NCBI RefSeq assembly: GCF_000346465.2
Contig: NC_034014.1
Span: 30,203,777-30,267,776 of the forward strand
Origin: Prunus persica
Lineage: Eukaryota; Streptophyta; Magnoliopsida; Rosales; Rosaceae
Direction: 5' to 3'
DNA: 64,000 bases
Shown here: positions 1 through 10,706 of the stretch, piece by piece
Layout of the letters: every line of letters starts with the position of its first letter
How positions within the stretch are numbered: the stretch's first letter is position 1
Program-made: the position numbers and the translations under genes
The notes under the pieces: generated by a model
What the model was told of the DNA's origin: nothing
The model's database searches: none
Seen by the model: the letters and a program-made list of their open reading frames with translations, nothing else

Positions 1-1
1 T

Positions 2-798
2 GACGAGATGCAAAGCATTAGGGATCTGATTAGTTCTGCGGTTCTAGATCCAGATGTGAAGGGTGGGTTGAGATGGCCCCTGGGGAAGGAGTCTTCTGGA
101 GATAGATACAAAGTTGTTGGGATTTGGCACGTAATAGCTAATATGTATACAAATCCATCATTAAGACTGAAGGTAAGACATGCTGATCGATTTGATTTTA
201 GGACCTCAACTGGGGAAGCTACCTGGGAGGTTAGTCTGATGTTGAAAAAGGTCGTGTCAAAGTTACAGGTAAGTGCCTGCCTTTTCTCTGGGATATTTTC
301 CTATTCCCACTGTATATACTATATTCGTCTAGGCATTGGAGAGACCTCATTTTTGTCTGACTTCAGTGTGCTACTAGAATTCAATAGTTCTGAATTTTTA
401 AGCTCAACCAGCATTTTAAATCATGCTTGCAAAACTGTCCTCTTCCTCCTCATCTTCTTTAAATAAATAAAATGTAGTGTTAGTACTGTGCTATTAATAA
501 GGATGATGTCTCATGGAACAAATATCCATTCAGCATCAACTGAATAAAATTGTAGTTCAGACCTCTTCTGCAAAATGGATAGTTTGCCCTTTTAGTTACT
601 AGGGTGATGCTTATTTAGCTTGGCCTCAATGACAGTGAACTTGATTATTCGTACAATCATCAAAGATTTAGCTTTGCCTCCTTTTCTTTCAATTTTCAGG
701 AAGAGAAGGTTGAATTCAGCTCGATTTCTGAAATTCTCGAGGAAAATATGAGGATGATATGGGACAACTTCTTGTGCTCTGAACATTTTCTAATATGA
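2..798 (+). CDS. Unrecognised protein, C-terminal two exons (5' partial)
   Basis: The frame is open from base 2, so the gene begins before the window. The first visible exon ends at 268 in a canonical donor (CAG|GTAAGT). The second runs from 700 (after TTTTCAG) to a TGA at 796-798. Both junctions are phase 0 and the joined tail ends NFLCSEHFLI. About 121 residues are visible, soluble-looking, with a Trp-rich stretch (WPLGKE, IWHVIANMY, ATWEVSLMLKK) and no membrane segment or catalytic motif I can name. The ATG at 8 is probably an internal Met. I do not recognise the family. The next gene on the other strand ends at 1114, so the two are convergent. Confidence 0.55.
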
Positions 799-1113
799 AA
801 TCGCATGTTGTGAATCACTGTATTCTAAGTCTTCCCTTTTCCACATAAACTAATGGCATCACCTTCGCTGGAAGGCTTTATTTGCCAAATTATTGCCATG
901 GTGACAGACACAATTATATATTTGTATTATACACTATAGATATTCATATATAAGCAACAAAAATATCAAATTACGTATGGCTAGAATTATAGGTTATGAT
1001 CAATCTTCAATGTTTCTTGAGCTTATGTAGTAGGAACTGTATGTGGTTCCTGCTGCTGCTGCTGATTGAGGACATACGTAGTCTGCATCAATTTATCTGC
1101 TCTGGGAAAATCA
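799..1113. other. Convergent 3' intergenic spacer
   Basis: This 315-bp AT-rich stretch lies between the stop codons of two convergent genes and must hold both 3' UTRs. I see no ORF, repeat or RNA gene. Confidence 0.5.
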
Positions 1114-2543
1114 CTAACACTGCGCATCAGCTTCCGGCGGTTGCGGCTCATGAAACTTCTTCATCTCTTGACTGCCTTTATTTTCTGCATCATTTTTCCC
1201 TGAATTCTTGTATTTGAGGTAGAGGATCATTTGAGCGACGCCTAATAAGAATCCCAACACATTTGGTAACTGGCCATCCAATGACCGTGTGAAATTAATA
1301 TAGCGTAACAATGAATTAATTTGCCTCAAGTCAAACCCAAGAAATGAAATTAGAAATTGGTGCTAGTTTACTTACTGCAATGTAATAATCCTTTGTGAAG
1401 AGGCCGTAGAAGAACCACATGGTTGCACAAAGTGTGAGGAAAAATGACAAAGAAAATGGCATGTATTCTACACTCTTGGTTCTTATTACTTGCCTCTGCA
1501 ATAATGTAAAATACATGTCAGCTGATTAATTTACCATAATGCTAGGTTTAAAGAAATAAGTGGAAACTAATTAAGAGAAAACTTACCACGATGCTTAAAG
1601 GGGCGGCAAAGACAGCAATGTTAAACACAGCACACATCCATCCAACGGCGCTAACACGCTTGGCTTCTCCTAGAAGAAAGAGTGTGACCGCCATCACCAA
1701 CCCAAAGGCCGCTACGTTCACCAGCAGTATCAAACTCATTGTAGTAATCTACAAGGTGTAGAAGCAGGACATCTCCATCAAAAATAGCCCTCAAATGTTT
1801 TTTTTGTGGTCTTTCTAAAAAACATATTATTGTCGATAACATGTCAGTAACAAAATGTATAGACAGAAAATCGTCATTTAAAGGCAGTGACCTTGTCCTT
1901 CTTGGATGCATGTACAATGTAGAATATGAGGTAAATAATTTCTATAACGCATCCGATGCCATTGATGCTGATGATCAAAAAGGCATTGGTCTTGAGGACA
2001 CCATAATACAATAGCAGCATTGCACTAAGAAGGGCAACCACATAAGGTATGGATTGGAAGCCTTTGGATGATTTCTTCTTGTATATTGTGTAAAACGTTG
2101 GTCTGAGAGAAAGATAGAGATAGAGAAATGGAGGAAACAGTTAGCCTAATGCAATTTATTCATAAAATGTGAAGGCCAAACATTTTCAAAAGTAAAAGGG
2201 TCTTACATTGGCGCCAAGAATACCATGAATGACACAATGTTACCTATGAATACTCAGGTTGGGTCAGAATCAGATAACATGAATCTAAAGTAAACCAACT
2301 TATAAGTATGAATATAAATTTAGGACTATTAAGGAAAATTAAAGATGTTCCATATAAATATTTTCACAACATTTTGATGATGTTTTCAGTGGTGTTTTTG
2401 CTTTTTAATAAAGCAAAAGCATTCTTTATACTTTCAATTACTGAAAAAACAACTAAAAACACAGAAACGGTTTAGAGAAAATTGAGATATATACCCAAGA
2501 GACCGAATACGAAAGCCAGTTGTTCATTACTCAAGAACTTCAT
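1114..2543 (-). CDS. SWEET bidirectional sugar transporter (clade III-like)
   Basis: Encodes a seven-helix MtN3/saliva-family uniporter that moves sugars (sucrose for clade III) across the plasma membrane by facilitated diffusion. Exons, reading right to left, are 2495-2543, 2207-2243, 1892-2102, 1587-1748, 1376-1495 and 1114-1269. All junctions are GT-AG, phases fit, and the total is 735 bp, 244 residues. Seen: an N-terminal [18 protein letters not shown], then [14 protein letters not shown], the first MtN3 repeat to about residue 95, a second repeat ([20 protein letters not shown], then [19 protein letters not shown]) and a short charged tail. Helix content and motifs fit clade III (SWEET9-15), but the tail is shorter than in most of them. 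Exact orthology is not resolved. No lesion is seen. Confidence 0.9.
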
Positions 2544-3907
2544 TCTTTCTACTGGTGATGATGACTAGTGAAGATATTTTTTCTATAGCTTCTTTTACTT
2601 TTTTATTTTTCTCTTTTGGAGAAGCTCTTTTCAGTGCATATGTAGTAAATTAGAAACTGAAAAAAAGCTTAAGCTCATTTCATCTTTCAGATAACTTCAT
2701 TTTATAAGCAAGATAGATAAGAATTAGGTTAGGCCAACTGAATACGAAATACGTGTGACAAATTAAACCTGATTTTATTAATTATATGTGACTGAAGAAA
2801 TACCTAAAGTCCTAAACCATGCAAGAGGTGGCTTGGTTATTTTGCAGGGCATCATGGCTTGCCCAGATATTATTATGCTACGTAGATTAATGCAACGGCT
2901 AACTTATCAGATATCGTCATGTCACATCGTGTCCACCTGCCAAGAGAAATTATTGCCGCCAAATAACACCTCAAATTAATGCCTTGATGCTCTTTCACAG
3001 AAGCAACATCAAATACCCTTTTGAATCCAGTTTCCATTTAAAGACTGAGACGGCCTTTACAACACTGCTTCTTTAAGTGGCCTGTTTGCCCTTAATGTTT
3101 GCATAATTTTGCTAACATTTTAGTGTAGGATTTTAAGCGCCACACATGCATGGATCTCATCTACTAATATACTTACTTTCACCTCAATGACGATTATTTT
3201 TTGCTGCCATATATGCTAGCGGATTGACCCGATAGGGGAAAACTTTGCTAGATATCTAAAGTTCAATGCCGTTAGATTCTCAATCTCGACCACACATTCA
3301 AACAAAAATAATGATCGTGCTAAAAGTTTAGAGTAACATGACATAGTGGCTAGCCGGTGATGCTGCTTTGCTTCTGTGGATCCAATTAGATTTTATTCTC
3401 TAGGTTGGTTTCTGTTTGGCTGCATGATTAAAAAAAAGTTAGCCTAATTACTCTCATAAGTTGTCAAGTTTAAGCAATTTTCTTTAATCAGCTTGGAATC
3501 TTTCTTCTTTCTGTTTGTGATTTGGGAGCTTCACTTTTTCTCATGCCAATGGAAAAGGCGTTCTATATATTTTCTCGTTTATAACAAGGAAAATGTACAT
3601 TATATGTACATGACAAGGATTTCTGGGATTAATGCGACAACTACTATGCAGTATCAACCTTGATTACATCGTTATTTCCGAATAATTAAACACCAATCTT
3701 ACTCTTGCACAATAAATACCGAAAACAGCGCCAGCCAATAAACCCAAAACCTTGCTGATCATGAACCTTTGCATGTCAAACTGAAAACACATCCGAAGAT
3801 ATAGACAGTGGTGTTGCTGAGGAACTTATCCCTTTCTTTGCCTTCTGCACTCAAACAAAAGTAGAAAATACTTATCAGCATGGTTAGTACAACAATAACC
3901 TATAGCA
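2544..3907. other. Intergenic region between SWEET promoter and kinase 3' end
   Basis: About 1.36 kb of AT-rich sequence. It holds the upstream region of the SWEET gene (right of its ATG at 2543) and the 3' UTR of the kinase gene (ending at 3908). I see no supported ORF or repeat. Confidence 0.4.
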
Positions 3908-6349
3908 TCAATGGCTGCAAGTTTTGAGTGGCTGGTGCCTAACCATGTCAGCAAGAGTGTTCTTCCAAGCCTTGTCCATCTCTTCGTACACGAGATCGAT
4001 TGTTGGGCGACCTTTGCTTGATTTGGCAACACAAAGTACTGCAATTTGTAGGATTGATTCAAAGTCCACCTTGTTGACATTTCCATTTAGTCTTGGGTCC
4101 TCAAGATCCTCAGGTGGGCGCTTGTTCATACTTATATCCTTTGCCTGCAAAGAAGAACAAAAAAAACAGAATTGATTAATCTCTCTCTTTCTCTCTCTCC
4201 AGCTCTAGGCACAAATGAAGTTGGATGTACCTTTCTTGTCAGTTGGTCTCTAGCATCAAGATCCAGCTCAAATACTTTTTGCCCTGATAGCAGTTGAAGA
4301 GAAACAATACCAAAACTATAGACATCACTGGCGCAGGTTAACTTGGCATTGGTCATATATTCTGGATCCATATAGCCTATGGTTCCTCTGACATCTGTAA
4401 ATACTTTGCTCTCCTCCATCCCCAACATCTTTGCCAACCCAAAATCAGAAAGCTTGGGATCCAAGTTCTCAGTCAAAAGGATGTTGGTAAGCTATAAATC
4501 AAAAAAAGAAATGCATCAACAACATCAATATAATATGGATCAAGGGGAATTAACTGTAGTGTAGACCAAAGAAGCATATCATATTCAATTATTACCTTAA
4601 TATCTCTGTGAACAATGCATCCATCTATATAGTGGTGGAGATACCTCAAAGCAAGTGCACAATCTCTTAGAATCTTAACTCTTCTTTCCCATGTTAAGAC
4701 AGGATCATTTCCTGATCAATGTAGAGAGAGGAGAGAGAGAGAGAGACACACACACACACATATGATTATTCTCACCTAGTCATGCTCCTTAAAGAAAATT
4801 AATTTCAAACATGTTAACGAAATAAATGTGTCTTATCTAGCCATTCATAAAGATCAAAGGAATTACTTAGGAGGTGCTGAGCTAGATTCCCTGCTGCGCA
4901 ATACTCGTACACAAGAAATTGCTCGCCATCTTCAACGCAGCAACCAAAGAGGCAAACCAAATTTGGATGTCGAATCCTTGAAAGACCTTCGACTTCTCGT
5001 GTAAAAGAATCAGAAGTATTGCTCTTGTTTATGTGCTTAATGGCCACGACTTGTCCACTAGGAAGAACACCTTTATAAACTTGACCAGCACTTCCTCTTC
5101 CGAGGTCCTTTCTCTCAAAATTTATGGCATTCTCAATCTCAGCCTTGGAGAATCTATACAGGCCAGACCATGTAGTAATTGGTCCTGATTGAACCGGTTT
5201 TTTAGGCTTCTTCTTGCTCACATATTTAATCAGCAGGATGATCAGCATCACTGCAGTGATGGCTATTAAGATTGAAAGTATCGCTTCTACCAAAGAATCT
5301 GATAGGTTAAATGATTAACTTCTATGAGTATACATGAAGTTTGTAAGTGAATTTGCACGAAATAAAGTAGATTGAAATAGTACTAGTTTTACTTACACTT
5401 GAGTTTGATGTAATCTGGTTCTGCATGTGGAACAAAAACAAAAACACAAATTGAACACATAAATTCAAGCTCATAGAATAGAAATAAAGATCAAGTCAAT
5501 TAGAAGTTGAAAATTTTGATTGAGCAGCATGAAGTAGTTTCATACCAAACGTGTCTAACATAGACAAACACCGAATGTAGTCAATATCGACCGAAAAGGA
5601 ACCATTCATATTTGCTGCTGCAATAGAAATCATAGCTGCTACACCACATATGGCTGTTTCAGTTTTGTTCTCGTCCTTCACGTTATACTTTTTCAATAAA
5701 TAGTCCCTCAGAGCTGAGAATGCCCCGGTGCATTTTCTGCAAACATTATCAAAGGCATTGCCAAATTGAGAGCAGTTGCTTAGTGCGTCTTGGAAGGGCT
5801 GGTCTTGCCTGAGGCCTGAAAGAGTTGTGCCGGAGCACTGGCTACTTCTACTGTTAAGGTCATCAAAGCCACAATGTTGCGCAGACAAACTCTGCTGCAT
5901 TTGTGAAGGGCCGTTGCAGTTCTGCCATTCCTCTTGTGCAAGAAAGACACTGCCCTGCCCCTGTGTCTTAATTACATGAATGGCTAAGGCTTGGGACATG
6001 ACGGGGAGGACATTTCGACAGCACAGGTTTGTAGGGTAGCTGCCCCACATGTTGATTCTCTGTCCCACATGACCGATGCACTCCCCAGTTGGTTGGAACG
6101 GGTAGGATGTGAAATTTAACACACAGCTTCCTGCAGCAAGTCATGCATATATGGAACGTTATAAGCATATATATATATATAACAGATAAAACAAACTAAA
6201 CTTTAATCACCAAAAAAAATAAAAGATATAAATAGACCTGAGGGACCATCAGGTGAAGTTGGTGGAGTCTGGGAAAAAGTTCGGACAAAAGAAGTGGCAA
6301 TGAATAAGATGGTAAGCTTGGAAGAATAAGAAAAGTTTCTTTCTGTCAT
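3908..6349 (-). CDS. SPARK-domain receptor-like Ser/Thr kinase
   Basis: Single-pass plasma-membrane receptor kinase. Exons: 6238-6349, 5546-6130, 5397-5420, 4867-5298, 4596-4711, 4231-4491, 3908-4144; all GT-AG, 1767 bp, 588 residues. A signal peptide (KLTILFIATSF) is followed by a Cys-rich ectodomain of about 200 residues with the CCRN and C-x2-C signatures of the SPARK domain. A transmembrane segment lies near residues 243-267 (LSILIAITAVMLIILLI) before a basic stop-transfer run. The kinase keeps the ATP lysine (VVAIKH), HRDIK, DFGLAK and GTIGYMDPEY, so it should be active and RD-type. Known SPARK kinases include At1g11050 and the ARK/KIN3 group tied to arbuscular mycorrhiza; which subgroup this is cannot be settled by eye. 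The ATG at 6349 is chosen because it directly precedes the signal peptide; the frame stays open further upstream. A Gypsy retrotransposon lies about 640 bp upstream. Confidence 0.88.
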
Positions 6350-6940
6350 ATCCCCCTGAGGCATTTGTAAGCTACTAGCTATAATATATGTAGCTGCTAT
6401 ATCAGTCACATGGGAAAAAAATTGAAGCAAAGCAAAGCTCTTGTGTGAATTGTGAATTTGTGAGTGAGAAAAATAATGCAAGCGAAAGTTTTCAAAGGCA
6501 ATAGTGGAGCTGAATACTTATAAAATCTTAGAATCATTGCAAACATCGGAAAAAGAAGAGGCATATTCTTTGTTTCTGCTAAATTGGTTCTGATGACAGC
6601 CTAGAAATGCCCGGTGGGTTCTATTTGATCAATGGGAGATGCAAATGGCCTTTGATAATTGAGTGGTCATTAAAAAAACATCCACTTGGGAAATAGCTCC
6701 AAAAGCATTTGCTTATCTTAATGGTTGAGCCAATCATGCTAATCTTCAAACACATCGCCGCATACCTGTATAAAACTACAACAACAACTATATCTTATCT
6801 GTTTATTTTGGCCTTTTGTCTTTTTATGCCTTGTAAAGCCCCTACAATGACATGCCTTAATTCTTCTGCCCTTTAACTTAATTATCTTCTTTTCTCTCTT
6901 CATAATCCAGTTTCTTAAGTTATAACAACAATTTATGAAA
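6350..6940. other. Upstream region of the SPARK kinase
   Basis: About 590 bp of AT-rich DNA between the kinase ATG and the fold-back element. It is the only native promoter sequence left next to the gene before transposon DNA begins. An in-frame extension of the kinase first exon runs to 6481 but looks like 5' UTR. Confidence 0.4.
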
Positions 6941-6979
6941 AGGGATCCCTCAAATACTTATTTGAGAGACACCCTTATA

Positions 6980-6984
6980 GGACC
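6980..6984. repeat. Left target-site duplication GGACC (Gypsy)
   Basis: GGACC directly precedes the 5' LTR and is repeated exactly at 19083-19087 after the 3' LTR. A 5-bp duplication is the norm for LTR retrotransposons. Confidence 0.95.
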
Positions 6985-7643
6985 TGTGGGAGCATATATT
7001 TTCGTCTCCAATCAGGGCACGCCACGTGGAAAAGAAGATTATCTCTTTAATTAATTAATTAAATCAGTTTATCTGGCTAATTAATTAATTGGGATAAATA
7101 TCTTAATTAATATGATATTATCTTTATTTAAAGAGATAATATCATTAATTAAGATATTATCACAATAAAGAGAAGATAATATCATTTAAATCAGATATTA
7201 TCTTCTTAAGAGATAATGTCTATTTAATTCAGATATTATCAGGCCCATTCCTACGAAACCCTAGCCCCGAGGCTCCTATAAATAGACGACCTCATTCATC
7301 ATTCAAGGTACATCTAAACCTACTCCTTATACCAGAGAAAAATACCCGAAGCTCTCTCTCCCTCTCCACTCTCCATATTTTCTCCCCACGGCTCCGGCCA
7401 CCACACACGGCTCCGGCCACCCGGTTTACACCCTACATAAAACTCCGTACCCTTTGCTTAGCTATTGTTTTCCTACAAACACTCGAACTAACTTAGGCAT
7501 CGGAGGGCCTTTGGCCAACACCCCCCGGGTGTGGTCTATTTACTCCAGTCTTTTTTACAGGAATCGAGGAAGAGAGAGAAGGAAGATCGAAGGTTGAAGG
7601 ATCTAGAAGCGAATATTCTCCCGTGAGATTATTTGCACAAACA
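6985..7643 (+). repeat. 5' LTR of the Gypsy element
   Basis: 659 bp, starts TGTGGGAGCATATATTTTCG and ends GCACAAACA. The left half is AT-rich with many GATATTATC/GATAATATC inversions. A G-box (CCACGTGG) lies at 7022-7029 and a TATA box (TATAAATA) at 7277-7284, dividing U3 from R/U5. It reads away from the SPARK kinase. Confidence 0.95.
7277..7284 (+). promoter_or_regulatory. TATA box of the 5' LTR promoter
   Basis: TATAAATA in the middle of the LTR, followed by a C/T-rich segment as in plant LTR transcription starts. The identical box in the 3' LTR is at 18716-18723. Confidence 0.7.
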
Positions 7644-7645
7644 TT

Positions 7646-7660
7646 TGGTGCTTTCATTGA
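7646..7660 (+). other. Putative primer-binding site
   Basis: Two bases after the LTR end (ACA) the sequence reads TGGTGCTTTCATTGA. It begins TGG, the complement of the tRNA CCA tail, at the spacing expected for a PBS. I could not assign the tRNA by eye. Confidence 0.55.
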
Positions 7661-7739
7661 GAGGGCGAGTTATACCCAACGCGTGCTCAAGGAATCCGTT
7701 CCTCCTATTTTCCAATCCACCGAAGCCTTCCAAACAACC

Positions 7740-10700
7740 ATGGTTGGAAGCAAGCGCACGAGGAGCAAAACCGCCGCTATGGCTCAATCCGTGACGGCCC
7801 AAAGCTACTCCTCCCACGATCCCGCGATCGACATGGCGGCCCCACCACCTCTCGCCGCCATGAACCCTCAACAGCCACCCCTTGTGACTGGAACCACCAT
7901 GCCACCTGCTGGACTCGCAGTGAGGACCACCGCACCGGCCTCCACCGCCATTGTACCATCTCAAGGCCCCATGGCCGGACCTAGCCACCTTCATAGCACC
8001 ACCGTTGAGCATGGTGGAACCTCACATCCAATTGGGCTCACTACCACCGCCGACTTTGGCCCAATCTCGGGGCAACTTCAACCATTCCCTCCATTGCCTC
8101 CACGCTCGACGCATGCTCCCACGCACACATCCAACGAAAACCTAGCCCGTGTGCAATTGGGCTCTACACATTTCTCTCCTCCCGATCCACGAAGTCAAGT
8201 AGACCTTAATCTGAGAGTTGACCAGCTAACTCAGAGAATGGACGACCAAAACAATTTGATGAGGCAATTCCTCAATCAAATAAACTTGGCTCAAAACCTT
8301 GGCCTTGGACAACAGGGCGAAGAGAGAAGGATAAACGAACCCGCCGATAGGCAGTTCGGTGGGAACCAAGCAGGTCGAGCAGGAGTAAGTAGACAAGGAA
8401 ATGCGCAACAACGAGATCAGCTCGCGGACATGTCGCAAGCATCCGCAAGCCACACTCAGAGCAGACGAAGTTTCCCACCTCGATTGAATTTTAGGACCAA
8501 CGTGCGCGATAGGCTGGGCCCAATACCTGACATCCACGCTCGCCTGGGCCCGCAGGAAGACGTTCAGGAAAGGCTAGGCTCCCAAGGAGGTCAACTTGAC
8601 GGCCATCGAGACGAGGATCGAGAAGAAAGGCGCTCTGCTGCTCACTCACGGAGAAATATTCACGAAAGGATAGGCCCCCAGGGAGGTCAACTCGACAATC
8701 ATCACAATGAGGACCGTGAAGAAAGGCGCTCCGCTACTCGCTCTCGAAGAACCAACTCTCGTCACCAAGCTATTGGAAATCCTTCACAAGCGCAGTCCAC
8801 CAACACGCCGCCTAGACAGCGCAACCGAGAAGGTCGACCCTCGCAAGCCAATGACGAAGTCAATCAGCATCGTCTAAATCACGAAGGTCATCAACATGAC
8901 CGACTAGCCATGCGTGCAGAAGACGTTGAGAAGCTTGTGAATAACCGACTTCGAGACTTAAAGATTGGCAGAAATTTCGAAGATGCACTACGCATTGAGG
9001 TAGACCAAGCAAACTCCTCACCTTTCACTGCCAAAATCGAGCAGGCTGCTCCCCCAAAAAGATTCTCAACGCCCTCTTTCACATGCTTCAAAGGCGATTC
9101 CGACCCCGAAAGTCATCTGAAGCATTTCAAGAGCCTTATGATCCTCTACAAAGCCGAAGACGCGCTAATGTGCAAGGTGTTTGCAATGACTTTGCGAGGA
9201 GCAGCTCAGGATTGGTTCCATACCCTGCCATCCGGGTCGATCAACAGCTTCAAGGAGCTTACTTACGTCTTCACTAAAGAATACACTTCTTATCGGACGA
9301 TCAAGAAGAACCCTGACCATCTGTTCAACCTGCGCAAGAAGCCCGAGGAATCCCTTCGAGATTACATCAAGAGGTTCAAAGCAGAAAAGGCCAACATCGT
9401 AGGGTGCGATGACCAAATCGCATCCTCTGCATTCAAGAAAGGTCTTCCAGCAGAACATGACTTATACCGCGAGCTGACTATCACTCCCAGCCAGACTCTT
9501 GCAGAGGTCTTCGCGACCGCAGAACGCTACGCACTCTGGGATGACGATCGAATCGCCGCGAAGAAGTCCACTGAGCAGGAAGACCGACCGGCTAAACGGG
9601 CAGAACAAAGAGGCGACAGGCTTGGCAGCAGGGACAAAGACAAAGGCAGGCCACGCCCACAAAGAGAAGCTGCGACGAAAGAGAACTACACCAAGTTCTC
9701 TATCCCCATACATCAAATTTTAGCCCAAGTGAAGAACAAACCTTGGGTAAAAAGACCGCCACCCTTGAAAGGAGATCCAGACAAGAGGGATACCAGAAAA
9801 TATTGTGCCTTCCATGCGACACATGGGCACAATACGAATAATTGCTTTGCTTGGAAAGCACATCTCGAAGAACTTGTGAGAGAAGGTCATTGCACGGAGT
9901 TCATCGCGAAGCAGGCCATCCAGCATATAGAAGACCGCGATACCGCCAAGGAGCCACCCCAGAAGGTCATAAGGATTAACACAATCCTAGCCGACTCTGA
10001 GAAGTCCGGACTGACCAACAAAGAAAAGAAGAGGAAGATCAAACAGGCTACTATGATCTCCCAAGTCTCAACTAGCCTCTCACTGGCAGAAGACGATCCC
10101 GTGATCGGCTTCCAAAAGAAAGACTTAATCGGCCTGGATCTACCGCACAACGACGCCCTTGTCATCAGCATTCAAATCGCTCAGGCCATGGTCGACCGAG
10201 TCCATGCAGATGAGGGCAGTGCAGCCAACATCCTACAATTGGCAGTCGTCCAACAGATGGGCTTAGAGGCAAAGATCAATAAATCAGCCAAGTCCCTGAC
10301 TGGTTTCAATGGCGCAACGACGGTTACCGTGGGCACGATAGCTCTCGACGTCTACTCTCCACCTGTAATCAGCTCGCAAACGTTCATGGTCATTGATGAG
10401 ATCTCACCCTACAATGGCATTCTAGGCAGACCATGGATCGGCCAGATCAACGCCATCACCTCTGCCACACATCAGAAGATTCGCTACCCAATCCCTGGGG
10501 GCGGTATCGGCCAGATCAACAGCGATCAAGCAATGGCAAGAAAATGCTCAGCTCAAGGGTTGAAGAAAAGCAAGCAAACACAGTTTCTCCCTGTGAATCA
10601 GGTAGATCTAAAGGGAGTAGAACAAGCAGAGGAGAAAGCAGATCTCATTCCTGACGGCCGAGCAGACCAGAAAGGAAAGGGAATAGCTACTCCCCAATAG
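7740..10700 (+). CDS. Gypsy Gag-protease polyprotein
   Basis: 986 residues from the first in-frame ATG; the frame is open upstream but only a GTG lies there. In order: a Pro/Ala/Gln-rich N-terminus; an Arg/Glu-rich region with a tandem ~33-residue duplication (about residues 275-340); a retrotransposon Gag domain (about 450-590, TLRGAAQDWFHTLPSGSI); a zinc-knuckle-like motif (YCAFHATHGHNTNNC, near 690); and a pepsin-type protease with catalytic VHADEGSAANIL near 822 and the ILGRPWI strand. DEGS in place of D-T/S-G also occurs in other Tat-group proteases, so I do not read it as a lesion. The ORF ends at TAG 10698-10700 and the same frame continues as pol, so a Gag-Pro-Pol fusion would need readthrough or splicing. 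Confidence 0.92.
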   Translation: MVGSKRTRSKTAAMAQSVTAQSYSSHDPAIDMAAPPPLAAMNPQQPPLVTGTTMPPAGLAVRTTAPASTAIVPSQGPMAGPSHLHSTTVEHGGTSHPIGLTTTADFGPISGQLQPFPPLPPRSTHAPTHTSNENLARVQLGSTHFSPPDPRSQVDLNLRVDQLTQRMDDQNNLMRQFLNQINLAQNLGLGQQGEERRINEPADRQFGGNQAGRAGVSRQGNAQQRDQLADMSQASASHTQSRRSFPPRLNFRTNVRDRLGPIPDIHARLGPQEDVQERLGSQGGQLDGHRDEDREERRSAAHSRRNIHERIGPQGGQLDNHHNEDREERRSATRSRRTNSRHQAIGNPSQAQSTNTPPRQRNREGRPSQANDEVNQHRLNHEGHQHDRLAMRAEDVEKLVNNRLRDLKIGRNFEDALRIEVDQANSSPFTAKIEQAAPPKRFSTPSFTCFKGDSDPESHLKHFKSLMILYKAEDALMCKVFAMTLRGAAQDWFHTLPSGSINSFKELTYVFTKEYTSYRTIKKNPDHLFNLRKKPEESLRDYIKRFKAEKANIVGCDDQIASSAFKKGLPAEHDLYRELTITPSQTLAEVFATAERYALWDDDRIAAKKSTEQEDRPAKRAEQRGDRLGSRDKDKGRPRPQREAATKENYTKFSIPIHQILAQVKNKPWVKRPPPLKGDPDKRDTRKYCAFHATHGHNTNNCFAWKAHLEELVREGHCTEFIAKQAIQHIEDRDTAKEPPQKVIRINTILADSEKSGLTNKEKKRKIKQATMISQVSTSLSLAEDDPVIGFQKKDLIGLDLPHNDALVISIQIAQAMVDRVHADEGSAANILQLAVVQQMGLEAKINKSAKSLTGFNGATTVTVGTIALDVYSPPVISSQTFMVIDEISPYNGILGRPWIGQINAITSATHQKIRYPIPGGGIGQINSDQAMARKCSAQGLKKSKQTQFLPVNQVDLKGVEQAEEKADLIPDGRADQKGKGIATPQ

Positions 10701-10706
10701 CAATCA
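10695..10706 (+). promoter_or_regulatory. Readthrough-type stop context (CAA TAG CAA TCA) between pro and pol
   Basis: The only interruption between protease and RT is one TAG, and pol continues in the same frame from 10701. The six bases after the stop (CAATCA) fit the tobamovirus-type CAR-YYA readthrough rule, and the codon before is CAA. This is seen in the sequence; translational readthrough is inferred. The alternative is removal by splicing, as known for Ogre elements; a possible donor (CAG|GTAGAT) lies near 10600. Confidence 0.6.

Noticed and set aside
7623..7739. Gag ORF extension starting at a GTG inside the LTR end
   Set aside because: GTG is not a credible start in a plant nuclear gene, and the extension overlaps the LTR and primer-binding site. 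The ATG at 7740 was used.
9720..10171. Minus-strand ORFs within gag
   Set aside because: They lie opposite well-supported coding sequence and show no domain; judged to be shadows.
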